Shown here: positions 48,351-58,429 of the stretch, one piece after another | Layout: each line of letters opens with the position of its first letter | Position numbering within the stretch: position 1 is the first letter of the stretch | Origin: an uncultured Ferrovibrio sp. | GTDB taxonomy: Bacteria > Pseudomonadota > Alphaproteobacteria > Ferrovibrionales > Ferrovibrionaceae | Length of the DNA: 64,000 nt | Direction of reading: 5' to 3' | Assembly: GCF_937960835.1 (NCBI RefSeq) | Contig: NZ_CALGPC010000001.1 | Span: 62,001 to 126,000 of the forward strand | Translations under genes and position numbers: made by a program | The notes under the pieces: generated by a model | The model's input: the letters and a program-made list of their open reading frames with translations, nothing else | What the model was told of the DNA's origin: nothing | Databases searched by the model: none

Positions 48351-50558
48351 CTAGGCAGCCTTTCCTGCCGCGAGTTCGTCTTCGTCGTCAAAATCCGACT
48401 GCTGCTTGAAGAAGCCGACCAGCGCAGCAAGCTGGCTGGCCTGATGGCTGAGCGTGCTGGCTGAAGCCGTGGCCTGTTCTGCCATTGCCGCATTGCGCTG
48501 GGTCATCTCATCCAGATTCGACACGGCGCTGTTGATCTGATCGAGGCCCGTGGCCTGTTCGGCCGAGGCCACCGCGATCTCGCCGACGATATCGGAGACT
48601 TTCTTGATCGCGGCGACGATCTCGCTCAGCGCGCTGCCGGTCTGGTTGACCAGGCCGGTGCCCGCCTTCACCTGGGCATTGGATTCCGCGATCAGCGCCT
48701 TGATGTCCTTTGACGCATTGGCCGAGCGCTGCGCCAGGGCGCGCACCTCCTGCGCCACGACGGCAAAGCCCTTGCCGGCATCGCCTGCGCGGGCGGCTTC
48801 GACGGATGCGTTCAGCGCCAGCAGATTGGTCTGGAAGGCGATCTCGTCGATCAGGCCGATGATGTCGGAAATCTTCTGCGCACTGCCTTCGATGCGTTCG
48901 ACAGCGGCTACCGCTTCCTGCACGATATGGCCGCCCTTCTGCGCGATCTCATGCGCCGACATCGCGAGCTGATTGGCCGCCTGGGCATTATCGGCATTGT
49001 GCTTCACGGTGACGGTGACTTCGTGCATCGAGGCAGCGGTTTCCTCGATAGATGAGGCCTGGCTTTGCGTGCGCTGCGCCAGGTCCTGGCTGCTGGCGGA
49101 GATTTCACTGGAGGCGACCCGCACCGCTTCGGCGCTTTCGGCCAGCCGCAGCGAGAAATCGCCCAGCAGCACCGCCATGCGATTGGCGCTGTCCTTCAGC
49201 TGGCCGAAAATGCCCTCGTAATGACCTTCCACCTTGCGGGTCAGATCGCCCTGCCCCAGCGCTTCGGTCACGGCCGCCAGTTCGCCGACCATCGCCTGCA
49301 GCATTTCGGCCAGGCGATTGAGCTGCTGGCTGAGCTGCAGGAAGAAGCCATCCTTGCCGTCCTGCGACAGGCGGCTGCTGAGATCGCCGGCGACGATGCG
49401 GTTGACCAGATCGGTGACTTCCACGGCGGCGACGCGTTCGCGGGCGAGGCGTTCGGCCTGCTGCTGCTGTTCGGTATCGCGGGCCGCAGCGGCGGCGCGG
49501 GCTTGCTCGTGGCGCTTTTCCGCGCCGGCGCGCCAGATTCGATAGGTCTCATGCAATTCGGCCAGCCGCTTGCTGCCACCGAAGAAAACGGCCAGCAGAC
49601 GCGCCACGCCGAAGCCGATCTGCAGCGCGCGCCGCAGGCCGCCATCGGCGGGCATCGCCAGCAGCTGCTTGCAGATGGCCTGCAGGTCCTCGGCGATGCG
49701 GTCGCGCACGCGGTTGATCGCATCGATCCGCTGGGTGGTGATGCGGAACCAGTCGGGCGCGGCGATGCCGCCGGTGCGGCCGCTGTCGCTTTGCTGTGCG
49801 AAGCCGTCATAGATGATCTGCCGCAACCGCGCGACTTCGGCAAAGACCGGCTCGCGCAGCACGGTATCGAAGAAAGCCGCCTGCCCGGCCGTGGCGCGGC
49901 TGCGGAAGGTGGCGAAATCCGCTTCCTGCAAGGCCCCGAGAATGAGGAAGCGCTGATAGACCGCCAGTTCGAATCCGCCAGCGGCCAGGGCGCCGGAGCC
50001 GGTGGCGCGTTCCTGCGCCGACTTCTCCAGGCCTTCCAGGATGGCGAGATAGGCATCCAGCCCCTGAATGAGATCGGGATTGCGCAGCAGCAGCCCGATA
50101 TCGCGGATCGAGGTCAGGGCCAGCCGGATCGGATTGGTCCAGTTGGCAAAGGATTGCTGCGCGGTGAATTCCAGCCTGTCGATCACCGGTCGCGCCAGCC
50201 GCGCCTGATCAAGCGTTGCGCTGAGCTGATCGGCCGCCTGCACCACAGCCGCCAGCGGCGCGAGCGGCCGGCATTCGGCAATGGCTGCGCGCAAGGCCTC
50301 GATGGCCTGATCCAGCCCGCCGCGCGCGGCCTGGAGTTCCGCGCGGAATTGCTGGCCGCGGCTGCCGAGATAAAGCGCGCTGGAGCCGCGCTCGCGCTGC
50401 AATTCATGCAGCAGCCTGCCGGCGGCAATGGCATATTGGATGGCTTTGTCGGCGATGGGCGCTTCGGCTGCCTTCTGCCGGTCTTCCCATAAATGCGTTG
50501 TTGCGAAACTGAGAAACCCGAGCGTGGCAAATGGGTCATGCGGCACGGCTTCTGACAT
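48351..50558 (-). CDS. Methyl-accepting chemotaxis protein with NIT (nitrate/nitrite sensing) domain
   Basis: 735 residues. The N-terminal half (about 45-300) is a NIT-type helical domain: LHELQRERGSSALYLGSRGQQF and AVYQRFLILGALQEADFATFRSRATAGQ are typical, including the ERG-S block. No clear signal peptide or strong membrane pair is present; only a weak hydrophobic stretch near 318-335 (IGFGVARLLAVFFGG). HAMP-like and signalling coiled coils follow, with the MCP hairpin EIAFQTNLLALNASVEAARAG. It is probably a cytoplasmic receptor. It lies downstream of cynS on the same strand, so nitrogen-compound taxis is a reasonable inference. Confidence 0.9.
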   Translation of the reverse strand: MSEAVPHDPFATLGFLSFATTHLWEDRQKAAEAPIADKAIQYAIAAGRLLHELQRERGSSALYLGSRGQQFRAELQAARGGLDQAIEALRAAIAECRPLAPLAAVVQAADQLSATLDQARLARPVIDRLEFTAQQSFANWTNPIRLALTSIRDIGLLLRNPDLIQGLDAYLAILEGLEKSAQERATGSGALAAGGFELAVYQRFLILGALQEADFATFRSRATAGQAAFFDTVLREPVFAEVARLRQIIYDGFAQQSDSGRTGGIAAPDWFRITTQRIDAINRVRDRIAEDLQAICKQLLAMPADGGLRRALQIGFGVARLLAVFFGGSKRLAELHETYRIWRAGAEKRHEQARAAAAARDTEQQQQAERLARERVAAVEVTDLVNRIVAGDLSSRLSQDGKDGFFLQLSQQLNRLAEMLQAMVGELAAVTEALGQGDLTRKVEGHYEGIFGQLKDSANRMAVLLGDFSLRLAESAEAVRVASSEISASSQDLAQRTQSQASSIEETAASMHEVTVTVKHNADNAQAANQLAMSAHEIAQKGGHIVQEAVAAVERIEGSAQKISDIIGLIDEIAFQTNLLALNASVEAARAGDAGKGFAVVAQEVRALAQRSANASKDIKALIAESNAQVKAGTGLVNQTGSALSEIVAAIKKVSDIVGEIAVASAEQATGLDQINSAVSNLDEMTQRNAAMAEQATASASTLSHQASQLAALVGFFKQQSDFDDEDELAAGKAA

Positions 50559-50762
50559 GCGCTACCTCTTTTCACTCTTCGCCGCCGAGGCGGCAAAACT
50601 TCCCTAAGCGCAGCGAAGCATCAACCATGCCAGAAAACGTGCCGATGAATCGGCCTCTATACCCTATCGGTGGTATGCCTTCGCACTATCAGCAGGAGAA
50701 TTGAAAATCACTGCCGGTTTTTTGTGCGCCACGCCGCAAAAGATGGCGCGAAAAGAGGAGAA

Positions 50763-50786
50763 GCGGCCCGCCTGAAGACGGGCCGC
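50763..50786 (-). terminator. Terminator of the cyn operon
   Basis: GCGGCCCG (50763-50770) / CGGGCCGC (50779-50786) stem directly after cynS, followed on the minus strand by a T/C-rich tail (TTCTCCTCTTTT). Confidence 0.75.
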
Positions 50787-50795
50787 AAGCCGTCA

Positions 50796-51245
50796 TCAGT
50801 AGCGCTTGTAATCGAGGAACTTGCCGGTCATGACGATCTTCACGCGGTCGCCCTTCGGATCGGGCAGGCGTTCCATCGTCATGTTGAAATCGATGGCTGA
50901 CATGATGCCGTCGCCGAATTCCTCCTGGATCAGTTCCTTCCAGGTGGTGCCGTAGACCTGCACCAGCTCGTAGAAGCGATAGATCAGCGGATCGGTCGGC
51001 GGACCCGGCGGCAGCGAGCCGCGATACGGAATCTCCGACAGCAGCTTCTGCTCCATCTTGGTCAGGCCGAACAGCTTGGCGGCCTTGGCGGCCTGCGCGG
51101 GTTCGAGCTTCATCTGGCCGAGCAGACCGGCGGTAAGGAAGACAGGCGACTGCTTGGGATCGATCTTCTTGGTGATCTCCTTCCAGCTCCAGCCTTTCAT
51201 CCGTTTGATATCGAGAATCTTCTCGGTGACGTCACTGCGCTTCAC
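50796..51245 (-). CDS. cynS: Cyanate hydratase (cyanase)
   Basis: Converts cyanate and bicarbonate to ammonia and two CO2. 149 residues from GTG 51245, which has AGGAGAG upstream. Catalytic residues Arg90, Glu93 and Ser116 (IYRFYEL and GIMSAIDF) correspond to E. coli Arg96, Glu99 and Ser122 with a constant offset. The C-terminal GTTWKELIQEEFGDGIMSAI and the last residues GKFLDYKRY are near-universal in cyanases. Last gene of the cynABDS operon. Confidence 0.98.
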   Translation of the reverse strand: MKRSDVTEKILDIKRMKGWSWKEITKKIDPKQSPVFLTAGLLGQMKLEPAQAAKAAKLFGLTKMEQKLLSEIPYRGSLPPGPPTDPLIYRFYELVQVYGTTWKELIQEEFGDGIMSAIDFNMTMERLPDPKGDRVKIVMTGKFLDYKRY

Positions 51246-51324
51246 GTATCTCTCTCCTGTGCTTTCTAGTTGGGCGAGTGGACTAGGGTGCAAACAACCA
51301 CGCGATAAAAATCGGTGCGGGCGA

Positions 51325-52206
51325 TCACTCCGCGCCGGCGGCGGCGACGGAGCGGCTATAGGCGGCGCCGGCGGTTCCGCCGACCTGGACATGCGGCGGC
51401 TTGCGCGCATCCCAGCCGGCAGGCGGCGTGAAGGCTTTCGAGCGGCGCACCAGGAAATCCAGCAGGTGGTTGCGGATCGGATAGTAATCCGCCTGCTGGT
51501 GCAGGGTTTCGCGGGTGCGATCCTTGGGCAAGGTGTTGACCAGGATTTCAGCAATGCGCGCGCCCGGACCGTTGGTCATCAGCACGATGCGGTCGGCCAG
51601 CAGAATGGCCTCGTCCACGTCATGGGTGATCATGAAGACGGTCAGATTGGTGGCGGCGCGGATGCGCAGCACTTCGTCCTGCAAGGTGCCGCGGGTGAGC
51701 GCATCGAGCGCCGAGAAGGGCTCGTCCATCAGCAGCGTCTTCGGCTCGATGGACAGCGCGCGGGCAATGCCAACGCGCTGCTTCATGCCGCCGGAAAGCT
51801 GCGAGGGCTTTTTCGCCTCGGCGCCGGACAGGCCGACCATGGCGATGTATTTGCGCGCATGCTCGACCGCCTTTGCCTTCGGCCAGTCCGGCCAGCGCGA
51901 CTGCACGGCGAAGAGCACGTTGTCGAGCACGCTCATCCACGGCATCAGCGCATGGCTCTGAAACACCACGGCGCGGTCCAGCGAGGGGCCTTCGACCGCC
52001 TTGCCGTCGAAGATGATGGCGCCGGCGCTGGGCTTGTCCAAGCCGGCGAGGATGTTGAGCACGGTGGTCTTGCCGCAGCCGGAATGGCCGATGATGCAGA
52101 CGAACTCGCCCTTCTCCATCCCGAACCACAGATCCTCGAACACCGCCTTGTCGGTGCCGGGGAATTGCCGCTTCAGGCCTTCGACCGAAATGAAATGCTG
52201 ACTCAT
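51325..52206 (-). CDS. cynD: Cyanate/nitrate-type ABC transporter ATP-binding protein
   Basis: 293 residues. Walker A GHSGCGKTT, Q loop VFQSHALMPWMSVLDNV, signature LSGGMKQRVGIARALS, Walker B TLLMDEPFSALD and switch ITHDVDEA. It belongs to the NrtD/CmpD/TauB group, and the C-terminal extension (DYYPIRNHLLDFLVRR) is typical of NrtD-like ATPases. Between the permease gene (7 bp) and cynS (79 bp). Cyanate as substrate is inferred from linkage to cyanase. Confidence 0.92.
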   Translation of the reverse strand: MSQHFISVEGLKRQFPGTDKAVFEDLWFGMEKGEFVCIIGHSGCGKTTVLNILAGLDKPSAGAIIFDGKAVEGPSLDRAVVFQSHALMPWMSVLDNVLFAVQSRWPDWPKAKAVEHARKYIAMVGLSGAEAKKPSQLSGGMKQRVGIARALSIEPKTLLMDEPFSALDALTRGTLQDEVLRIRAATNLTVFMITHDVDEAILLADRIVLMTNGPGARIAEILVNTLPKDRTRETLHQQADYYPIRNHLLDFLVRRSKAFTPPAGWDARKPPHVQVGGTAGAAYSRSVAAAGAE

Positions 52207-52213
52207 GGCTGCC

Positions 52214-53053
52214 TCACTCCGGATAGGTCACAAGACGGGTAAGGAAGCCGAGCAGCTGATCGAGCAGCATGCCGATCACGCCGATGAACAGGATGGCGTT
52301 GATCACGTTGGCAATCGAGAGATTGTTCCACTCGTTCCACACGAAGTAGCCGATGCCGGTGCCGCCCACGAGCATTTCGGCGGCGACGATCACCAGCCAG
52401 GCGATCGAGACCGAAATGCGCATGCCGGTGAGAATGGTCGGCGCCGCAGCCGGCAGGATGACGCGGAAGATCTTGCGGAAGGTGCCGACTTCCAGCGTGC
52501 GCGCGACATTGAGCCATTCCTTGCGCACATTGGCGACGGCGAAGGCGGTGTTCACCAGCATCGGCCAGATCGAGCAGATGAAGATGACGAAGACCGCCGA
52601 GATGTTGCTGTCCTTGATCGTATAGAGCGCAAGCGGCATCCAGGCCAGCGGCGATACCGGGCGCATCACCTGGATGAACGGATCGAGCGCCTTGCGGAAC
52701 AAAGGCGACAGGCCGATCAGGAAGCCGAGCGGCACGGCAACGATCACCGCGAGACCGAAGCCGATGCCGACCCGCAGAATGGAATAGGCAAGCTGGGTTC
52801 CGATGCCCTGGTCGTTCGGTCCCTTGTAGTAGAAGGGATCGGCGATGTGATTCCACAACACCTTGCCGACATCGAGCGGCCCGGGCATCGCGGATTTGCC
52901 GGTGACCGCCGTCTGCCCCATCAGCTTGGCATATTCGGGATCGATATCGCTGGCAGCGCCGCCGCCCATCGTGCCGAGCTGCCACGCCGCCAGGAAGGCG
53001 GCGAGCAGCGCGACCGACAGGATCGCAGCGCGTAATCGGAACGACAGACGCAT
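52214..53053 (-). CDS. cynB: Cyanate/nitrate-type ABC transporter permease
   Basis: 279 residues with about six helices. N-terminal helix AAILSVALLAAFLAAWQLG, then a roughly 90-residue periplasmic part (SDIDPEYAKLMGQTAVTG and onward). The EAA loop EWLNVARTLEVGTFRKIFRVILPAAAPTI fits the NrtB/SsuC family. It is co-directional with cynA (15-bp gap). Confidence 0.92.
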   Translation of the reverse strand: MRLSFRLRAAILSVALLAAFLAAWQLGTMGGGAASDIDPEYAKLMGQTAVTGKSAMPGPLDVGKVLWNHIADPFYYKGPNDQGIGTQLAYSILRVGIGFGLAVIVAVPLGFLIGLSPLFRKALDPFIQVMRPVSPLAWMPLALYTIKDSNISAVFVIFICSIWPMLVNTAFAVANVRKEWLNVARTLEVGTFRKIFRVILPAAAPTILTGMRISVSIAWLVIVAAEMLVGGTGIGYFVWNEWNNLSIANVINAILFIGVIGMLLDQLLGFLTRLVTYPE

Positions 53054-53068
53054 GGAACCAGTCCTGCC

Positions 53069-54463
53069 TTAGACGCGCTTGATCTTGAAGGAGGCGATGT
53101 ATTCCTCAGGCTTCGCCGGATCGAAGGTCTTGCCCATCACCGTCGCCGGCGCATAGGTCGCCGAAGGCGGGGTCAGACCGACCTCCTTCATCAGCTTGGC
53201 CGCGTCGGTCGCCAAAAAGACCTGCTCGGCCACCTTCTTGTAATCGACATCGCCCTTGAGCTGGCCCCAGCGCTTCATCTGGGTGAGGATCCAGACCGCG
53301 AAGCTGTGCCAGGGGAAGGGCGCGAAGTCGATGCGATCAGGCACCTTCTGCACCTTGCCGAGGCCGTCGGCGAAGGTGCCGGTCAGCACCTGCTCGACCA
53401 CGGTCACCGGCTGGTTCAGGTAGTTGGCCGGCGCGATGGCTTCGGCGATCTGCTTGCGGTTCTCCGCCTTGGTGGCGAAAGCGGTCGCCTCGATGATCGC
53501 CTTGAGCAATGCCTGATAGGTGTTCGGCATCGTCTTGACGAATTCCTCAGACGCCGCGAAGGCGCAGCAGGGATGGCCGTCCCAGATTTCCTTCGACAGG
53601 ATGTGGATGAAGCCCACCCCGTCATAGACGGCGCGCTGGTTGACCGGATCGGGCGCCAGGAAACCGTCGATATTGTCGGCGCGCAGGTTGGCGACCATCT
53701 CCGGCGGCGGCACGGCGCGGATCTGCACATCGGTATCCGGATCGACGCCATGTTCGGCCAGATAGTAGCGCAGCAGATAATTGTGCATCGAATAGTCGAA
53801 GGGCACCGCGAGCTTGAAGCCCTTCCAGGATTTCGGATCGCGCTTGTCCTTGTGCTTCATCGACAGCGTGATCGCCTGGCCGTTGATGTTCTCCACCGCC
53901 GGCATCGTGTAGGGGATCGGGTTGGAGCCGGTGCCGGTGGTGATCGCCAGCGGCATGGGCGAAAGCATATGCGCCGCGTCGTATTCCTTGTTCAGCGTCT
54001 TGTCGCGGATCACCGCCCAGCCGGCGGTCTTGATCACTTCGACATTCAGGCCGTGCTTGGAGTAGAAGCCCATCGGATGGGCCATGATGATCGGCGTGGC
54101 GCAGGTGATCGGAATGAAGCCGACCTTGAGATCCTTCTTCTCCAGCGGACCGCTCTTGCCCTGCGCGAACACCTCGCGCGCGGTGGCCAGCGGGAAGGCC
54201 TGCTCCAGAGCGGCCAGCAGGGTACCCGCGCCGATGGCATGCAGCACGCGCCGGCGCGTCATGTCGTCAGGCAGGATGGCGCGGATGACGGCCTGATCGA
54301 CCGCATTGGTCAGACGCTTTTCCTCATCGGCGGCCGTCTCAAGCTCGGCCTGCCGCTGCAGCGCGGCGTATTCGGCATTGTGCTCGGCCAGGCTGCGGTG
54401 CGCCCCGCAGGGGCAGGCGCCGAGCGACGTGCCGGCATCGAACGGATTCTTGAACAAGGACAT
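53069..54463 (-). CDS. cynA: Cyanate/nitrate-type ABC transporter substrate-binding protein
   Basis: 464 residues, NrtA/CmpA family. An unusual feature: about 67 residues precede the Tat-like signal MTRRRVLHAIGAGTLLAALEQ, and this leader contains ACPCGAHRS, a C-x-C-x2-H motif that could bind metal. The mature domain has DLKVGFIPITCATPIIMAHPMGFY and GWAVIRDKTLNKEYDAAHMLSPMPLAI, the ligand-cleft blocks of nitrate/bicarbonate binders. It is first in the operon, with GGGGAGAG at a good distance and a sigma-54 promoter just upstream. Confidence 0.92.
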   Translation of the reverse strand: MSLFKNPFDAGTSLGACPCGAHRSLAEHNAEYAALQRQAELETAADEEKRLTNAVDQAVIRAILPDDMTRRRVLHAIGAGTLLAALEQAFPLATAREVFAQGKSGPLEKKDLKVGFIPITCATPIIMAHPMGFYSKHGLNVEVIKTAGWAVIRDKTLNKEYDAAHMLSPMPLAITTGTGSNPIPYTMPAVENINGQAITLSMKHKDKRDPKSWKGFKLAVPFDYSMHNYLLRYYLAEHGVDPDTDVQIRAVPPPEMVANLRADNIDGFLAPDPVNQRAVYDGVGFIHILSKEIWDGHPCCAFAASEEFVKTMPNTYQALLKAIIEATAFATKAENRKQIAEAIAPANYLNQPVTVVEQVLTGTFADGLGKVQKVPDRIDFAPFPWHSFAVWILTQMKRWGQLKGDVDYKKVAEQVFLATDAAKLMKEVGLTPPSATYAPATVMGKTFDPAKPEEYIASFKIKRV

Positions 54464-54508
54464 GGCGCGGTCTCTCCCCCGATTGCTGTGGCTGCCTGGT
54501 TGCAGTGC

Positions 54509-54524
54509 AGCAAGGACCGTGCCA
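54509..54524 (-). promoter_or_regulatory. Sigma-54 (-24/-12) promoter of cynABDS
   Basis: Minus strand TGGCACGGTCCTTGCT matches the TGGCACG-N4-TTGCW consensus exactly. Transcription would start near 54498, giving a leader of about 35 nt before cynA ATG 54463. Confidence 0.9.
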
Positions 54525-54593
54525 GAGGCTGTGGGCGCGTGTGGTTACAGCGGTAATCGAGCGTTACACGCCGTAAGGCCGTCGGAGGCATAT

Positions 54594-54646
54594 TACGATA
54601 ATTCGTAGTATACGAAATTCCGTAATTATGATTACGATAGATCGTA
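54594..54646. promoter_or_regulatory. Three enhancer-type palindromes for the sigma-54 activator
   Basis: TACGATAATTCGTA (54594-54607), TACGAAATTCCGTA (54611-54624) and TACGATAGATCGTA (54633-54646): arms TACGA/TCGTA with a 4-bp centre, only the middle one having a mismatch. Centres lie about 102, 119 and 141 bp upstream of the predicted cynA start site, classic enhancer distance, and 32-84 bp before the activator's own ATG. Confidence 0.75.
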
Positions 54647-54677
54647 GTTATTGATCGAGAGGCCACCGGAGAGGCCG

Positions 54678-56645
<1,968 letters not shown>

Positions 56646-56782
56646 CTGGCACGCGCGGGTTAGCACTCCTACCCTCTTGTGTGCCAGCGCGGTTCGCGCT
56701 CCACTGGCCGCCTTCGGACCGCCCCTGAACGCAACCGCCCGGCCAGCTTTGCTGGCCGCGCCGCTCACCGATGCGAGGACCC

Positions 56783-57025
56783 ATGGCGACCGCGAAACTT
56801 GAGAAAAATGGCAAGATCTGTCTGCCGAGCGACATGCTTGAGATCCATCGCTGGCAGGCCGGCACCGAATTCTCCATCGAAGACAGGCCCGAGGGCCTGC
56901 TGCTGCGCCCGCTGAACGGCGATTTGCGGCCGGTGAAGGAAACGCAGACCGGCCACAGCGCCACCGGGCGGGACCGCACGCTGGCCGATGCGATGCGTAA
57001 CCGCTACGCGAAGCTGGGGCATTAA
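56783..57025 (+). CDS. AbrB/MazE-like DNA-binding protein
   Basis: 80 residues. The N-terminal swapped-hairpin domain ATAKLEKNGKICLPSDMLEIHRW with TEFSIEDRPEGLLLRPL fits the AbrB/SpoVT/MazE family, most members of which are antitoxins. Tail: basic residues ending MRNRYAKLGH. No toxin gene (PIN or MazF) is next to it; the Fic gene downstream is on the opposite strand and has its own HTH partner, so this is an orphan. ATG 56783 has AGGA upstream; ATG 56771 is an alternative. Confidence 0.65.
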   Translation: MATAKLEKNGKICLPSDMLEIHRWQAGTEFSIEDRPEGLLLRPLNGDLRPVKETQTGHSATGRDRTLADAMRNRYAKLGH

Positions 57026-57092
57026 TTCACTCACGCCTTGCGGAAAAATGTAACTCGACTGGACACTTCAAGCATATCGATCGTGAAAAATG

Positions 57093-57704
57093 CTATGACC
57101 GCGCAAAGGCAAGCAGCGGTCTGATGTCATGACGGTCAGCGGCGCGCAGGGCTTCGATATATTTGGTACGTAGTTCACCGACATCGGCAAGGCTGCCGCT
57201 GCCCCAGCTGAAAGGCTGACCGCCAAGCCATTCGACCAGAAGATCAGCCATCAGGCGCGCGTGCCGACCGTTACCATTTGGAAATGGATGGATTGCGACG
57301 AGCCGATGGTGCAACCGAACGGCGATTTCATCGGTTGGATAGGTTTTGTGCTCCACCCAGTAGCACACATCACCAAACAGCGCCGCCATTTCGGCGTGGA
57401 TGCGGTAGGCGTCGACCCCGATATTGCGCGCCGTCGTACGGCAAGTTCCCGCCCATTTCCATACATTGCCGAACATGCGCTTATGCAGGTCCAGCGCAAA
57501 TTTGATACTCAGAATGTCCTTCGTTTTTTTTCGGCCAAGGAGTCTTTGTGCCCACACAGCACACGCCAGGATATTCTCCTCCTCCGCCTCGTTGAGGTCG
57601 CGCCGATGGGTGATCCAGCTTTGCAGGAGTCCGTCGCGCTCCTCCGGCTCCAGCGGCGTCGCACCGTCCGGTTCCGCAAAGACGTCGTTCACGCCTCCTC
57701 CCAC
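57093..57704 (-). CDS. Mobile mystery protein B (Fic-domain protein)
   Basis: 203 residues. Fic/DOC fold with the full active-site loop HPFPNGNGRHARLMAD: His139 and the GNGR phosphate-binding segment, so nucleotidyl transfer (AMPylation) is possible. Upstream FGNVWKWAGTCRT is also typical. N-terminal PDGATPLEPEERDGL is the marker of mobile mystery protein B. The pair with protein A occurs on mobile elements; its role is unknown. Possible starts GTG 57704 (AAGGGG upstream) or GTG 57692, which would overlap the protein A stop as GTGA. Confidence 0.9.
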   Translation of the reverse strand: MGGGVNDVFAEPDGATPLEPEERDGLLQSWITHRRDLNEAEEENILACAVWAQRLLGRKKTKDILSIKFALDLHKRMFGNVWKWAGTCRTTARNIGVDAYRIHAEMAALFGDVCYWVEHKTYPTDEIAVRLHHRLVAIHPFPNGNGRHARLMADLLVEWLGGQPFSWGSGSLADVGELRTKYIEALRAADRHDIRPLLAFARS

Positions 57705-58150
57705 AGATCACGCCCCTTGATGTGATCGCGGATATAGGCCTCGATACGTGCTTCCATCTCAGCGTCACCGGTGTCCTGCGCTTCCAGCTTCATGGTGTGG
57801 GCGACGCGGGTCAGCGCGCGCAGCGCGATCTTCCGGGCCCGCGCGTTGACCACTTCCTCCAGGGAGCTGTTTGGCACAAGGGCATAAACCAATGTGCAGT
57901 CGAGCGCTTCCGCCGCCCTGCGCAACGTGCTGAGCTGGATCGAGCCTCTCGCTTCTGATTTCTCGATAGCCTCGACTGTCTGCGGACGGACGTCCAGCCG
58001 CACAGCAAGCTGTACGCCGGTCATGCCGATCGCATCCCTGATTGCCCGTATCCAGCCTTTTGGCGGCGGGCGCAGCCGGTCCACAGGTTTGAGCACCCTG
58101 AGCCGCTCATCCAAGCGCTCACGCGCTTTCTTCCTGGCGTCCTTTTTCAT
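57689..58150 (-). CDS. Mobile mystery protein A (HTH regulator)
   Basis: 153 residues. After a basic leader comes PPPKGWIRAIRDAIGMTGVQLAVRLDVRPQTVEAIEKSEARGSIQLSTLRRAAEALDCTLVYALVP, an XRE-like helix-turn-helix of the mobile mystery protein A type. The gene runs into the Fic gene, suggesting an antitoxin- or repressor-like role over the pair. Its ATG (58148-58150) lies inside one arm of an 18-bp palindrome. Local DNA is much more AT-rich than the surroundings, consistent with horizontal transfer. Confidence 0.9.
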   Translation of the reverse strand: MKKDARKKARERLDERLRVLKPVDRLRPPPKGWIRAIRDAIGMTGVQLAVRLDVRPQTVEAIEKSEARGSIQLSTLRRAAEALDCTLVYALVPNSSLEEVVNARARKIALRALTRVAHTMKLEAQDTGDAEMEARIEAYIRDHIKGRDLWEEA

Positions 58151-58193
58151 ATTATATCCTGATTTTCCCTTTTAGAAATCAGGATATAATATG
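58148..58193. promoter_or_regulatory. 18-bp perfect palindrome overlapping the mystery protein A start codon
   Basis: CATATTATATCCTGATTT (58148-58165) and AAATCAGGATATAATATG (58176-58193) are exact inverted repeats with a 10-nt centre. The left arm starts with the complement of the start ATG. Further CCTGATT and ATCAG half-sites follow to about 58260. It could be an operator, an RNA hairpin hiding the start site, or both. Confidence 0.85.
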
Positions 58194-58429
58194 ATTATAG
58201 ATAAATCAATATCAGAATAAAACCTGATTCTACCTGAAAATAATCAGATTATAGTTTGACCATCAGGCCTGGGCGTTCCTAGGCTAAATGAAATGCGGCA
58301 CCCAGGGCCCACATCAGCAGCTTGGGTAAAACCGGAGGCGCCTTTGGCCACAGCATCACCACACTTCAGCGGTGTTGCCTGATGCAGTGTTTGATCGCCG
58401 GTGTGGAAGCCCTAGCTTTCAGGACAGCC

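Noticed and set aside
54490..54505. Second sigma-54-like site on the plus strand (TGGCTGCCTGGTTGCA)
   Set aside because: Spacing fits, but the -24 region has three mismatches, and it would start transcription about 170 bp before the activator. The minus-strand site next to it is exact and far better placed.
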